DNA of 37,294 nt, from assembly GCF_019091455.1 (NCBI RefSeq), contig NZ_JAGXJN010000027.1, forward strand, positions 1-37,294. The letters run 5' to 3'. The stretch comes from Chitinophaga sp. GbtcB8. Lineage in GTDB: Bacteria; Bacteroidota; Bacteroidia; Chitinophagales; Chitinophagaceae. A program made the translations under genes and the position numbers. Under the pieces are notes generated by a model that saw only the letters and a list, made by a program, of their open reading frames with translations, searched no databases and was not told the origin of the DNA. Shown piece after piece: positions 1-7,256 of the stretch (the first letter of the stretch is position 1; each line of letters opens with the position of its first letter).

Positions 1-77
1 GACAACGCTACTTAAAGCGCCTTATAGGTGGTTCACTTTGCGCCGGAATGGTGGTTCACTTTGTCCGGAATTTACAC
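1..77. mobile_element. Terminal fragment of an insertion sequence (IS21-like end)
   Basis: Two adjacent direct repeats lie at 27-49 and 50-71. Both begin GGTGGTTCACTTTG and end CCGGAAT, differing only by GCG versus T in the middle. The integrase reading frame at 78-1145 loses homology exactly where this block starts. Read on the minus strand, the boundary begins TGTGTAAATTCCGG, which fits the 5'-TG...CA-3' ends of IS21-family elements. IS21 ends are known to carry multiple internal repeats of about 20 bp that bind the transposase, but no istA/istB gene lies inside the window, so the family is an inference. The body of the element must lie to the left of position 1. Confidence 0.55.
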
Positions 78-1145
78 AAAAGAATGCCTTGCTACATATA
101 AATCCCTGTCACCAATACCTAGCTTTATAAGTACAGGTTTAATAACCCTTCTTTCCAGCATTCTATCATCGATTGATAAATTTTTAGGTGATGGGAATAT
201 CAGATCATCAGGGTTTTTACCATGTATTTGTGGTACAAAGAGTTCCTTCAATTCCTCTGTCATAGGCAAATACCTGATATTATCTGTTTTTGTCCCTTTC
301 TGGATTCTCGCTGCATGATTGGAACCTTTAACTGTCCTAGCAAAGGCTTCTGAAATTTCAATCAAGCCTGATTCAAAGTCAATGTGCCTTACTCTTAATC
401 CTATAGCTTCTGCATTCCTTACCCCTGTCAAAAAAATGAATTTCAGAAAAGGATAATAGTAGGAGTGTTTAACAGGGGAAAACTTATGGCAATAGGTATC
501 TTGCCTGATTGCTTCCAAAAATTTATAAATTTCATCCTCTGTTAATGATATTCTCCTTTCATTCTTTTTCTTCTTTTTATTCCTTCTCCTACTTACCTCT
601 GATAAGGGATTGCTGGCAACTACTCCTGATTTTTGTAACCAGCTAAAAAACTCTTTTAAAATATTCAACCTTTTATTATAAGTGGAAACAGCCCATTTTT
701 CAGCTTCTATTGTAGCAGCAGCCTTCTCCAATGGGATTTTCACCCATCTAAGCAAAACTTTATACAAACTGTAATAGTCAATAGAATGGTCAATATTAAT
801 ATTCTTGATATTCTTTGTCCAGTCTTTGAATTTATCAGACAGTTCATGTAGAAATACTATGGCTGGAATTGTAGGGGTTACTTTTACAGGGGGTAATACT
901 GCTGGTTTGGTTTCTTGGGGCTTATATTTCTCCAAAGTAGTATCAAAACAGCCTTTTCTTATATCCAGCTTAATTTCATCAGCTTTCAAGGTGGCATGAT
1001 GCATATTTTCAGGAGAATAGGTATAGGGCAGACTTAAGGGATATCTTATTCCATTATGCCTCCACCTTAACCTGATCTTTCCCCTATGATTATCTATACT
1101 GATTTCCCCTTTAGGGGTTTTCTTGTAACCCATTTTGTAACCCAA
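72..1145 (-). pseudogene. Tyrosine site-specific recombinase, 3' end lost to an IS insertion
   Basis: A phage-type integrase of 357 residues that stops early. The N-terminus resembles the arm-binding region of Bacteroidota integrases (GEISIDNHRGKIRLRWRH), followed by a SAM-like core-binding domain (about residues 100-195) and the start of the catalytic domain. The first catalytic arginine is visible in TGVRNAEAIGLR, the lysine in GTKTDNIRYLPM, and the second arginine in YVARHSF. The frame then ends (FV-stop) at the insertion-sequence boundary, so the last His/Trp box and the tyrosine nucleophile are missing. The protein should be unable to recombine DNA. It points away from the nearby tRNA gene, the usual arrangement for an integrative element inserted at a tRNA 3' end. 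The N-terminus has a duplicated MGYK, so Met1 (1145) or Met5 (1133) could be the start. It was probably the integrase of a genomic island that is now immobile. Confidence 0.85.
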
Positions 1146-1252
1146 ATTGAAAATTCAGGTCACTTTTCAAGTATCATCTTATGAATGGAGAATATTGAAA
1201 GTTATAAAAGTCCAATGCTTGAAATCCCCTGCTAATAAAGACTTCTGGGCAT

Positions 1253-1282
1253 AAAAAAAGGCAGCTTTTCAGCTACCTTTTT
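1253..1282 (-). terminator. Intrinsic terminator of the tRNA gene
   Basis: On the minus strand, GGTAGCT and AGCTGCC pair over 7 bp (one G-U) around a GAAA tetraloop, followed by seven T residues. It starts three bases past the tRNA discriminator base. Confidence 0.85.
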
Positions 1283-1285
1283 CTG

Positions 1286-1359
1286 TGGTCCCACCAGGGC
1301 ATGATCCTGGGACCCCCTGATTATGAGTCAGGTGCTCTAACCAACTGAGCTATAGGACC
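1286..1359 (-). tRNA. tRNA-Met (CAT), elongator type, with an odd T-loop
   Basis: A complete 74-nt cloverleaf can be drawn: acceptor GGTCCTA/TGGGACC, D-arm GCTC-AGTTGGTTA-GAGC, anticodon arm CCTGA-CTCATAA-TCAGG, a five-base variable region GGGTC, and T-stem CCAGG/CCTGG. The anticodon is CAT. A G1-C72 pair and no run of three G-C pairs in the anticodon stem argue against an initiator; elongator Met is more likely, with Ile2 (lysidine-modified CAU) the alternative. CCA is not encoded (the gene ends ACAC). The T-loop reads ATCATGC instead of the expected TTCAAGC type, so the near-invariant T54 and A58 appear exchanged. The terminator follows directly. Confidence 0.85.
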
Positions 1360-1458
1360 GTTGTCCTCACGGACAAAATATATCTAAACTTCTCTGGGTG
1401 TCCCGTTTTTCAGGGACGGCAAAATTAATTATTTTTTATTCAATTAGCCATAAATTTT

Positions 1459-3204
1459 TTAATTCTTTTTTCGGGCAGCACGGGTATTATTTTCCAGTAA
1501 TATAAACCCTGGCCCATTCCGCCATTGACTACCCATTCCCGGAAAGTTAGCAGGCCCCTGCGAAAAATTCCCCAGCACCACATCAACATCCCCATCGCCA
1601 TCAATATCGCCTGCATCCATGCAGATCCAATGCCCCAGCCGGCTGGCGGGTAAAGTATATATGGTATAGTTAAAGCCTCCCTGGTTTTCAAAATACAGCA
1701 GTCCTTCCTGGGGTTGAAGGCCGTAATCCCCAAAAAAAGAAATCGTCAGCATATCTTCATCGCCGTCCAGGTCAAAGTCTTTAACAATGGCTTTATAGCA
1801 GCCATTCACCGGGTAAAAGTATTGTTGCACAAATCGATGGTGACCACGATTCTTATAAATATATACGCCGTGGTAAGGTTTCAGTATGCGGGAGAGGTCT
1901 GCATTATCACCACAGGTATAAATAATATCTTCCAGCCCATCGTGGTCTATATCCTGCAGGGTAAAGCTGCTGGAACCATATACCGGTGGAAATTGCAGGA
2001 TCCGTTGCGGGGTAAAATTGCCATTACCGGTATTTTCAAAATACCAGATGCTTTCATCGCCCTGGGCAAACAGCACCCAGATATCCGGCCGGCCATCGTG
2101 GTTATCATCGCGTATCCAGGCTTTGATGGCGCCGGCGCGGGGAAATATGATATGCTCTTTTGTGGCTACCTGCCGGGTGGTATCCAGTTCCAGCCAGCTT
2201 AAAGCTCCGTTGTTATAACCAAACCCGCATACCAGCAGGTCCGAAATTCCATCCTGGTTAAAGTCTGCATATTGCAATTGTACCGGCCGGGGTAAATGAT
2301 CTTTCAGCACCTCAGGCAACCATTGCAGGGTATTTTGTGCACTATCTTTTAAACTACCTGGTGAAACAGGCTGCATTGCATCGGCCTTTAAGAACTTACC
2401 CCCCAGAGCTTTCACAGGCGCATTTGATAACCCCGGCAAACCATCCTGCAAAGTTTGTATACTCCCCCGCAGCGCATCAGAAGGGTACAGGGTACCCAGG
2501 CAGGTAACATACGCACGGTTGCCGGTAAAAGCACCGGGCAATATAATATCCGATACAATGCTCGCTGTACGCAGCTGCTGCAAAGGTTCCAGCCGGTTAT
2601 TATAAATATGCAGGGTACTATCCTGTCCATCGGCAACCCATATACGCTGATGCAGGGTATCCATTCCTACATAGCTGGCCAGCGGGGCTTCGCCCATTTG
2701 CTCATCCGGCTCGTGGGTAGTGAATAATGGGGGGGCAGGGCTTTTAAAGGGTTCGTCCCTGTGCTGGCGCAATGGCTGCCAGGGCGCTACCGTGGTATAA
2801 TATTCCACCAGCAGGTCCCAGTCTTCTGTACTGATCTGGTTGGCCGTGGCGCCGGGTTTATCAGACAGCACGGGCTTTCTGTAATAGCTGCCGTTAAAGT
2901 TGTTAATGCCTAAACGTTCCCCCATGGCCGGTAACACATCTTTTTCCCAGGTGGTTTTGTCCAGCAGGCGGGGTTCGGGAAAGGCATGGCACGAAGCGCA
3001 ATATTGCTGCGCCAGTTCACTCCCCCGTTTTACCCGGTTAATGCGGTCTATATCATTATTACAGGCCAGCAGCAACAGGGCTGGTAAAAGACTAAAACCA
3101 AGGTTAAACAGGTATTTACTATGCTTGGGGAGCGGTTCATTAAATAACAGTTGCTTTGTCAGTTTTCCAATTAACAAACTATACGAATATTTTCGTTGTA
3201 CCAT
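1459..3204 (-). CDS. Lipoprotein with a cytochrome-c heme motif and VCBS/FG-GAP repeats
   Basis: A probable surface or periplasmic lipoprotein. Counting from the ATG at 3204, a lipobox (LLLLAC) has its cysteine at residue 48, then a c-type heme motif CASCH at 69-73 (heme thiolates C69/C72, axial H73). The rest of the protein is a beta-propeller-like string of VCBS/FG-GAP repeats with Asp-rich calcium loops such as DFNQDGISD, DDNHDGRPD, DIDHDGLED, DFDLDGDED and DIDGDGDVD. The combination suggests an extracytoplasmic electron-transfer or binding protein, possibly for carbohydrate or surface attachment; the substrate is unknown. The start is unresolved. The frame is open to 3471, but that region reads like repeats, and the ATG at 3204 leaves an unusually long stretch before the hydrophobic core. 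A non-ATG start near 3110 would give a normal signal peptide. It has no operon partner. Confidence 0.75.
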   Translation of the reverse strand: MVQRKYSYSLLIGKLTKQLLFNEPLPKHSKYLFNLGFSLLPALLLLACNNDIDRINRVKRGSELAQQYCASCHAFPEPRLLDKTTWEKDVLPAMGERLGINNFNGSYYRKPVLSDKPGATANQISTEDWDLLVEYYTTVAPWQPLRQHRDEPFKSPAPPLFTTHEPDEQMGEAPLASYVGMDTLHQRIWVADGQDSTLHIYNNRLEPLQQLRTASIVSDIILPGAFTGNRAYVTCLGTLYPSDALRGSIQTLQDGLPGLSNAPVKALGGKFLKADAMQPVSPGSLKDSAQNTLQWLPEVLKDHLPRPVQLQYADFNQDGISDLLVCGFGYNNGALSWLELDTTRQVATKEHIIFPRAGAIKAWIRDDNHDGRPDIWVLFAQGDESIWYFENTGNGNFTPQRILQFPPVYGSSSFTLQDIDHDGLEDIIYTCGDNADLSRILKPYHGVYIYKNRGHHRFVQQYFYPVNGCYKAIVKDFDLDGDEDMLTISFFGDYGLQPQEGLLYFENQGGFNYTIYTLPASRLGHWICMDAGDIDGDGDVDVVLGNFSQGPANFPGMGSQWRNGPGFILLENNTRAARKKN

Positions 3205-3367
3205 CTTTCCCGACAGCAACCCACCAAATATTAAGTTTACAGGTAACAAACCCCATCCGGGGCCAAAAGAAGGTCTATGGTCCATCCCTCTTCTCTCCAA
3301 CCAACCATTAAATAACAGGTATTTCAATTTCATAGGCAATAAGTACCGGCAAAGCATACACGAATAT
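3138..3367. repeat. Two diverged direct repeats upstream of the VCBS lipoprotein
   Basis: CATTAAATAACAG occurs exactly at 3138-3150 and 3306-3318. Each is followed about 40-50 bases later by a related ATACGAATAT / ATACACGAATAT motif (3181-3190 and 3356-3367). A third, weaker relative (TTTGAATAACAAG) lies near 3391-3403. The copies are about 53 and 62 nt long and are strongly diverged between the conserved ends. They overlap the uncertain 5' part of the lipoprotein frame, a reason to doubt that the upstream frame is coding. Confidence 0.5.
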
Positions 3368-3485
3368 CTCACTCGCGGGAGTGGGCCTTTGAATAACAAG
3401 TAATTAGGCAATTGTTGCATAACGTGCACCGGTACATTTCTAAAATACAGCTTTAATTTGCAGCTTTGCAAATATTTTAATCAGC

Positions 3486-4115
3486 ATGCAGGGTATTAAA
3501 CACATTATTTTCGATCTGGGAGGTGTTATCCTCAACCTGGATTACCAGCGCACCTTCACGGCTTTTGAAGCCTTAGGCGTAAAGGATTTCACCGGTTTAT
3601 ACAACCAGTTCAAAGGCTCCCGCCTATTCGACGAGCTGGAAACCGGCCATGTATCAGAAAATGTTTTTTTGCAGGAAATGCAGAAACATGTAACGCCCGG
3701 GGTCACGGACCAGCAGATCATAGATGCCTGGAATGCCATGCTGCTGGACTTTCCGCTGCAACGCCTGCAGCTGTTACAACAGTTACAGCTACACTATAAT
3801 ACCTACCTGTTAAGCAATACCAATGCTATTCACCTGGAAAGGTTCAACCAGATCCTGCAGGAAAGCAGGGGCATTCCTTCCCTGGCAGCCTTTTTTAATA
3901 AAGCCTATTACTCGCACCTGATCGGTTACCGTAAGCCGGACAAAGAAGCCTATCAGGTAATTATAGATGAGCATCAGCTCAACCCCGCAGAAACATTATT
4001 TATTGATGATCTGTTGCAGAACATTGAAGGCGCCAGGGCAGTGGGGTTACAAACCATTCATTTACAGGCGCCCAAAACCATTGCAGATATTTTTAAACCG
4101 GCCGCCAGCTTATAA
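3486..4115 (+). CDS. HAD-superfamily phosphatase (YihX-like, subfamily IA variant 3)
   Basis: A cytoplasmic hydrolase of 209 residues, normal for the family. Motif I is FDLGGVILNLD with the nucleophile D10; the second Asp of the usual DxD is a glycine, as in the YihX group of sugar-phosphate phosphatases. Motif II is LLSNTN, motif III is the lysine in YRKPDKEAYQ, and motif IV is LFIDDLLQNIEGA, with acidic residues for Mg2+. E. coli YihX acts on glucose-1-phosphate, but the substrate here cannot be read from the sequence. The gene is transcribed divergently from the lipoprotein; a loose Bacteroidota -7 box (TTAATTTGC) lies about 30 bp upstream of the ATG. A small hairpin pair follows the stop codon. 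Confidence 0.8.
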   Translation: MQGIKHIIFDLGGVILNLDYQRTFTAFEALGVKDFTGLYNQFKGSRLFDELETGHVSENVFLQEMQKHVTPGVTDQQIIDAWNAMLLDFPLQRLQLLQQLQLHYNTYLLSNTNAIHLERFNQILQESRGIPSLAAFFNKAYYSHLIGYRKPDKEAYQVIIDEHQLNPAETLFIDDLLQNIEGARAVGLQTIHLQAPKTIADIFKPAASL

Positions 4116-4141
4116 GCTAAAACTTATCATATGGGTTGTGA

Positions 4142-4177
4142 CTGTTTAGAAAGAGGTAAACAGCGCAAACGCTTTTA
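4142..4177 (+). terminator. Weak terminator-like hairpins after the HAD phosphatase
   Basis: CTGTTTA (4142-4148) pairs with TAAACAG (4157-4163). Overlapping this, AGCG-CAAA-CGCT (4162-4173) is followed by TTTATT. Either could end the HAD transcript before the convergent DUF4834 gene. The stems are short. Confidence 0.35.
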
Positions 4178-4192
4178 TTGGCAGGGAAATAA

Positions 4193-4444
4193 CTATTTCA
4201 CTTCCTCAAAGTCTATATAATCACCCTTATCAGCCGGGCGCTGTTGGGTGCTGGCACGCTGATGCTGCTGTTCGGCAGCCTGCTGCGCCTGTTGTTGCTG
4301 CTGGTATTGCTGACGCATACGGTCCTGGATATCGCTCATCTGCCGCCTTACCTGTTTGGTAGACTGGTACACCGGCACTATAAAATCAAAAACGATCTTA
4401 TAGAACAACCACAGCAGGAATATGAGGGCTATTAATTTGATCAT
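4193..4444 (-). CDS. DUF4834 family small membrane protein
   Basis: An 83-residue protein. An N-terminal membrane segment (about residues 4-25, IALIFLLWLFYKIVFDFIVPVY) is followed by a basic and glutamine-rich cytoplasmic tail (RMRQQYQQQQQAQQAAEQQ) that ends in an acidic patch (YIDFEEVK). This layout matches the Bacteroidota family DUF4834, whose function is unknown. It is the last of three co-directional small genes (DUF2752, TM2, DUF4834), 69 bp after the TM2 gene. The family call rests on remembered architecture only. Confidence 0.7.
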   Translation of the reverse strand: MIKLIALIFLLWLFYKIVFDFIVPVYQSTKQVRRQMSDIQDRMRQQYQQQQQAQQAAEQQHQRASTQQRPADKGDYIDFEEVK

Positions 4445-4513
4445 AGTAAAACAAAGGTAGCAGAATATCTGCTACCTGTATAAACCAATCAGCTTTCTTT
4501 AAGGTTTCTTTAA

Positions 4514-4867
4514 CTAATTAAATCCCAGCAAGGCCGCACTTTCCATTGCCGCTTTCTTATTAAACTCCCAGCTCAGCTTATTATAGTTCACCGCATCCAC
4601 AATGGTTCCAATCCAGCATAAGCCTATGGTAAACAGATACAGGATGCCCATACCCACCTGGTTTAGCAAAAAGCGGTGAATGCCGGCAGGCCCTATCAGC
4701 CCTATCAGGCAACAGATCAATATAGTCTGCGGGTCCTTGCGGCGGCCCTGGTAAACAGCCATGAACCGCTGTTTCTGATCGTCGGTATAATTGCGGGTCA
4801 GCTCCTGCAGCCATAACAGCTCTTCATGCTGTACGCCGGGTAAAATGGCAAATGAAAGGTCGTTCAT
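4514..4867 (-). CDS. TM2 domain-containing membrane protein
   Basis: A 117-residue protein. A soluble N-terminal part (about 1-48) leads to a TM2 domain: two membrane helices (ILICCLIGLIGPAGIHRFLL and GILYLFTIGLCWIGTIVDAV) joined by the short turn NQVGMG. The G-x-H-R-F signature after the first helix and the D near the end of the second helix are typical. TM2 proteins are widespread with no defined bacterial function. Its ATG overlaps the stop of the upstream DUF2752 gene by four bases (ATGA), so the two are translationally coupled. Confidence 0.85.
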   Translation of the reverse strand: MNDLSFAILPGVQHEELLWLQELTRNYTDDQKQRFMAVYQGRRKDPQTILICCLIGLIGPAGIHRFLLNQVGMGILYLFTIGLCWIGTIVDAVNYNKLSWEFNKKAAMESAALLGFN

Positions 4868-5175
4868 GCGGGATTGTTTTTAAGGTAATGGAATATTTGT
4901 ACTTGTTGTTTTCCTAATTGAAAGCTGCGGTACAGTAACATGGGCACCGCAAAAAAGCCCAGCGGGTGGCTGTGCCAGGCCCATGCCCATTGCCCATGCA
5001 GTACATAATGAATGGCGTGTCCCAACCCGCAGCCCGGGCACCATTTAAGGCCCATCCATTGCAGCGGGCAAAGAGTAGTACCTTTATGCGGATCCATAAA
5101 AAATAATAACCCTAACGCCAACGGCCATATAAAGAGCTCTATGTTAAGGTGCTTTATATAAGTATTAAGATGCAT
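4864..5175 (-). CDS. DUF2752 family membrane protein
   Basis: A protein of about 103 residues with two to three hydrophobic segments and the family hallmark CPGCGLGHA, preceded by CPLQWMGLKW. The cysteines and histidine could bind a metal or take part in redox chemistry, but no function is established. The frame is open to an earlier ATG at 5259; I prefer the ATG at 5175 because it places a hydrophobic helix near the N-terminus, while the extra 28 residues look unrelated to the family. It is divergent from rimP and probably heads the DUF2752-TM2-DUF4834 operon. Confidence 0.75.
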   Translation of the reverse strand: MHLNTYIKHLNIELFIWPLALGLLFFMDPHKGTTLCPLQWMGLKWCPGCGLGHAIHYVLHGQWAWAWHSHPLGFFAVPMLLYRSFQLGKQQVQIFHYLKNNPA

Positions 5176-5274
5176 ACGCAGGTCAACATGTAAATGTATT
5201 AAAACATTTAATAATCCGTACTCCTGGGGCCTTGCCGCTGCTGTAAATATTTGATACAAGTTAAAGAAATACTT

Positions 5275-5302
5275 TTTGGATCAAAATAAAATCCTAATTT
5301 TG
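5275..5302 (+). promoter_or_regulatory. Bacteroidota-type promoter of the rimP-nusA-infB operon
   Basis: A -33 element TTTG (5275-5278) and a perfect -7 element TAATTTTG (5295-5302) are separated by 16 bp. Transcription should begin about 5310, leaving a leader of about 60 nt before rimP. Confidence 0.75.
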
Positions 5303-5320
5303 CACAAGGAAATTGATTCA

Positions 5321-5356
5321 AACGAAGGGGACGGCAACGGTCCCCTTCTCGTTTTT
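5321..5356 (+). promoter_or_regulatory. Terminator-like hairpin in the rimP leader (possible attenuator)
   Basis: GAAGGGGAC (5324-5332) pairs perfectly with GTCCCCTTC (5340-5348) around the 7-nt loop GGCAACG, followed by TCGTTTTT. The hairpin lies between the promoter and the rimP start, and no upstream plus-strand gene needs terminating there because the neighbour is divergent. It therefore looks like an attenuator rather than a gene-end terminator. Confidence 0.6.
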
Positions 5357-5370
5357 CCCGTTAGTTAGGT

Positions 5371-5856
5371 ATGGCAAATGAACAAGTGATCGCATCGATC
5401 CGGCAGATTATAGAAGCGCAACTGGCTCCCGAACCGGAGTTTTTTCTGGTAGAAGTGAGGATCAAACCCACCAATAATGTTAAGGTCTTTATAGACGGGG
5501 ATAAAGGTATCCCGGTTGAAAAGCTGGTGCAGCTTAACCGCGCATTATATGCCCAGCTGGAAGCAGCCGCCCTGTTCCCGGATGGCGATTTCTCCCTGGA
5601 AGTATCCTCTCCCGGCCTGGATGAGCCGCTGAAAATGCACCGGCAGTATCTTAAAAATATTGGCCGCAAGGTAGAAGTTACCCTGCTGGACGGCACCATT
5701 AAAGAAGGTACCCTGCTGGCAGTAACGGAAGACCAGCTTACCCTGGAGGAAACACCGCCCAGGAAAAAAGGCGTAAAACCGGATCCGAAATTATCTAAAC
5801 AGCTAAACATACATTTTACTGAAATTAAGCACACCGTCGTGTGCATCGTGTTTTAA
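5371..5856 (+). CDS. rimP: Ribosome maturation factor RimP
   Basis: A 161-residue protein of normal family length, needed for late assembly of the 30S subunit. The N-terminal domain contains the VSSPGLDEPL motif (about residues 73-82) and the C-terminal Sm-like beta-barrel starts near KNIGRKVEVTLLDGTIKEGTLL. It is the first gene of rimP-nusA-infB, an order conserved across bacteria, and is followed 18 bp later by nusA. The ATG at 5371 gives the expected start MANEQVIASIRQIIEAQL. Expression is probably controlled by the promoter and terminator-like leader hairpin upstream. Confidence 0.93.
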   Translation: MANEQVIASIRQIIEAQLAPEPEFFLVEVRIKPTNNVKVFIDGDKGIPVEKLVQLNRALYAQLEAAALFPDGDFSLEVSSPGLDEPLKMHRQYLKNIGRKVEVTLLDGTIKEGTLLAVTEDQLTLEETPPRKKGVKPDPKLSKQLNIHFTEIKHTVVCIVF

Positions 5857-5874
5857 AATATAATTACCAAAACA

Positions 5875-7122
5875 ATGGCTAGTATTAACCTGATTGAGTC
5901 ATTCACGGAGTTTAAGGAGGCGGAAAATATTGACCGCCCAACGTTGATGAAGGTATTGGAGGATGTGTTCAAAACACTCTTACGTAAGAAATATGGCTCC
6001 GATGAGAACTTTGACGTAATTGTAAATACAGAAAAAGGTGACCTGGAGATATTACGCCGCCGTACTATTGTAACGGATGGAGAAGTAGAGGATGAGAACG
6101 CACAGATCGCCTATTCTGAAGCCATTAAAATAGAACCTGATTACCAGGTAGGGGAAGACCTGTACGAGGAAGTAGAGATCCAGGACTTTGGCCGCAGGGC
6201 TATCCTGGCCGCCAAACAAACCCTCTCCGCCCGTATCGGTGACCTCAAAAAGAACATACTGGTGAAAAAATACGCAGATCGCGTAGGTGAGATCGTAACC
6301 GGCGAGGTTTACCAGGTATGGAAAAAAGAAGTTTTATTATTGGATGATGAAGGGAATGAACTAATATTGCCTAAATCTGAACAAATACCAACCGATTATT
6401 TCAAAAAAGGAGAGAACGTACGTGCTGTTGTTAAAAAAGTAGAACTTAAGAACAACGCTCCACTTATCATTCTTTCCCGCACACATCCTTCCTTCCTTGC
6501 TAAATTGTTGGAAATTGAGGTGCCGGAGATCTTTGACGGATTGATAGTAATAAAAAGGATCGTACGCGAACCAGGCGAAAGAGCCAAGGTGGCCGTAGAA
6601 TCCTACGATGACCGGATAGACCCCGTAGGCGCCTGCGTAGGTATGAAAGGCAGCCGCATCCATGGCATAGTTAGGGAATTAAGAAATGAGAATATTGACA
6701 TTATAAACTATACGGCCAATATCCAATTGCTTATTCAGCGTGCTTTAACTCCCGCCAAGATCAGCCGCCAGGAAGTAGATAATGATAACAAATACGCAGC
6801 TGTATACCTGAAACCCGACCAGGTATCCCTGGCCATCGGTAAAAAAGGTGTGAACATAAAATTGGCCTGCGAATTGACAGGTTACGAAATTGATGTGTTC
6901 CGCGATGAAGAGCAGGAACAGACCGAATTTGACGTGGATCTGGAAGAATTCTCAGATGAAATAGAAGAATGGGTGATCGATGAGCTCAAACGCATAGGTT
7001 GTGATACCGCACGCAGCGTGCTGGATCTTACCGCAGAAGAGCTGGTACGCCGTTCCGACCTCGAAGAGGAAACCGTGAACGACGTAAGAAGAATATTACA
7101 GGAAGAGTTTGATAAAGAATAG
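5875..7122 (+). CDS. nusA: Transcription termination/antitermination factor NusA
   Basis: A 415-residue RNA polymerase-binding factor. The order of domains is an N-terminal polymerase-binding domain (about 1-125), an S1 RNA-binding domain (about 133-200), KH1 with VGACVGMKGSRIHGIVREL, KH2 with VSLAIGKKGVNIKLA, and a helix-hairpin-helix-like tail (ELKRIGCDTARSVLDLTAEE). The tail is a single short unit, unlike the two acidic repeats of E. coli NusA, which fits the shorter protein. It acts in pausing, termination and antitermination. It sits between rimP and infB. If the leader hairpin works as a terminator, NusA could modulate its own operon. Confidence 0.95.
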   Translation: MASINLIESFTEFKEAENIDRPTLMKVLEDVFKTLLRKKYGSDENFDVIVNTEKGDLEILRRRTIVTDGEVEDENAQIAYSEAIKIEPDYQVGEDLYEEVEIQDFGRRAILAAKQTLSARIGDLKKNILVKKYADRVGEIVTGEVYQVWKKEVLLLDDEGNELILPKSEQIPTDYFKKGENVRAVVKKVELKNNAPLIILSRTHPSFLAKLLEIEVPEIFDGLIVIKRIVREPGERAKVAVESYDDRIDPVGACVGMKGSRIHGIVRELRNENIDIINYTANIQLLIQRALTPAKISRQEVDNDNKYAAVYLKPDQVSLAIGKKGVNIKLACELTGYEIDVFRDEEQEQTEFDVDLEEFSDEIEEWVIDELKRIGCDTARSVLDLTAEELVRRSDLEEETVNDVRRILQEEFDKE

Positions 7123-7151
7123 CGTTCCCCCGTCTGGAAACCTTCCCAGGA

Positions 7152-7181
7152 TTTGGGTTCGCTTGGAATGGAATATATTTG
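7152..7181 (+). promoter_or_regulatory. Second promoter, in front of infB
   Basis: TTTG at 7152-7155, an 18-bp spacer and a perfect TATATTTG at 7174-7181 lie in the 134-bp gap between nusA and infB. The predicted start leaves a leader of about 70 nt. Confidence 0.65.
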
Positions 7182-7256
7182 AATTATTTTTAAATGTAAA
7201 AATGGAGTCCCGTTGCAGCACAATGGGAAAAAGGGGAGGCCCGAGATATAACACAT

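Noticed and set aside
805..999. Small plus-strand frame inside the integrase
   Set aside because: Antisense shadow of the recombinase with no supporting features.
2900..3403. Open frame of 167 residues on the plus strand opposite the lipoprotein
   Set aside because: Its repeats (PLNN, EYL) come from the diverged DNA repeats; the coding evidence (lipobox, CASCH, calcium loops) is on the minus strand.
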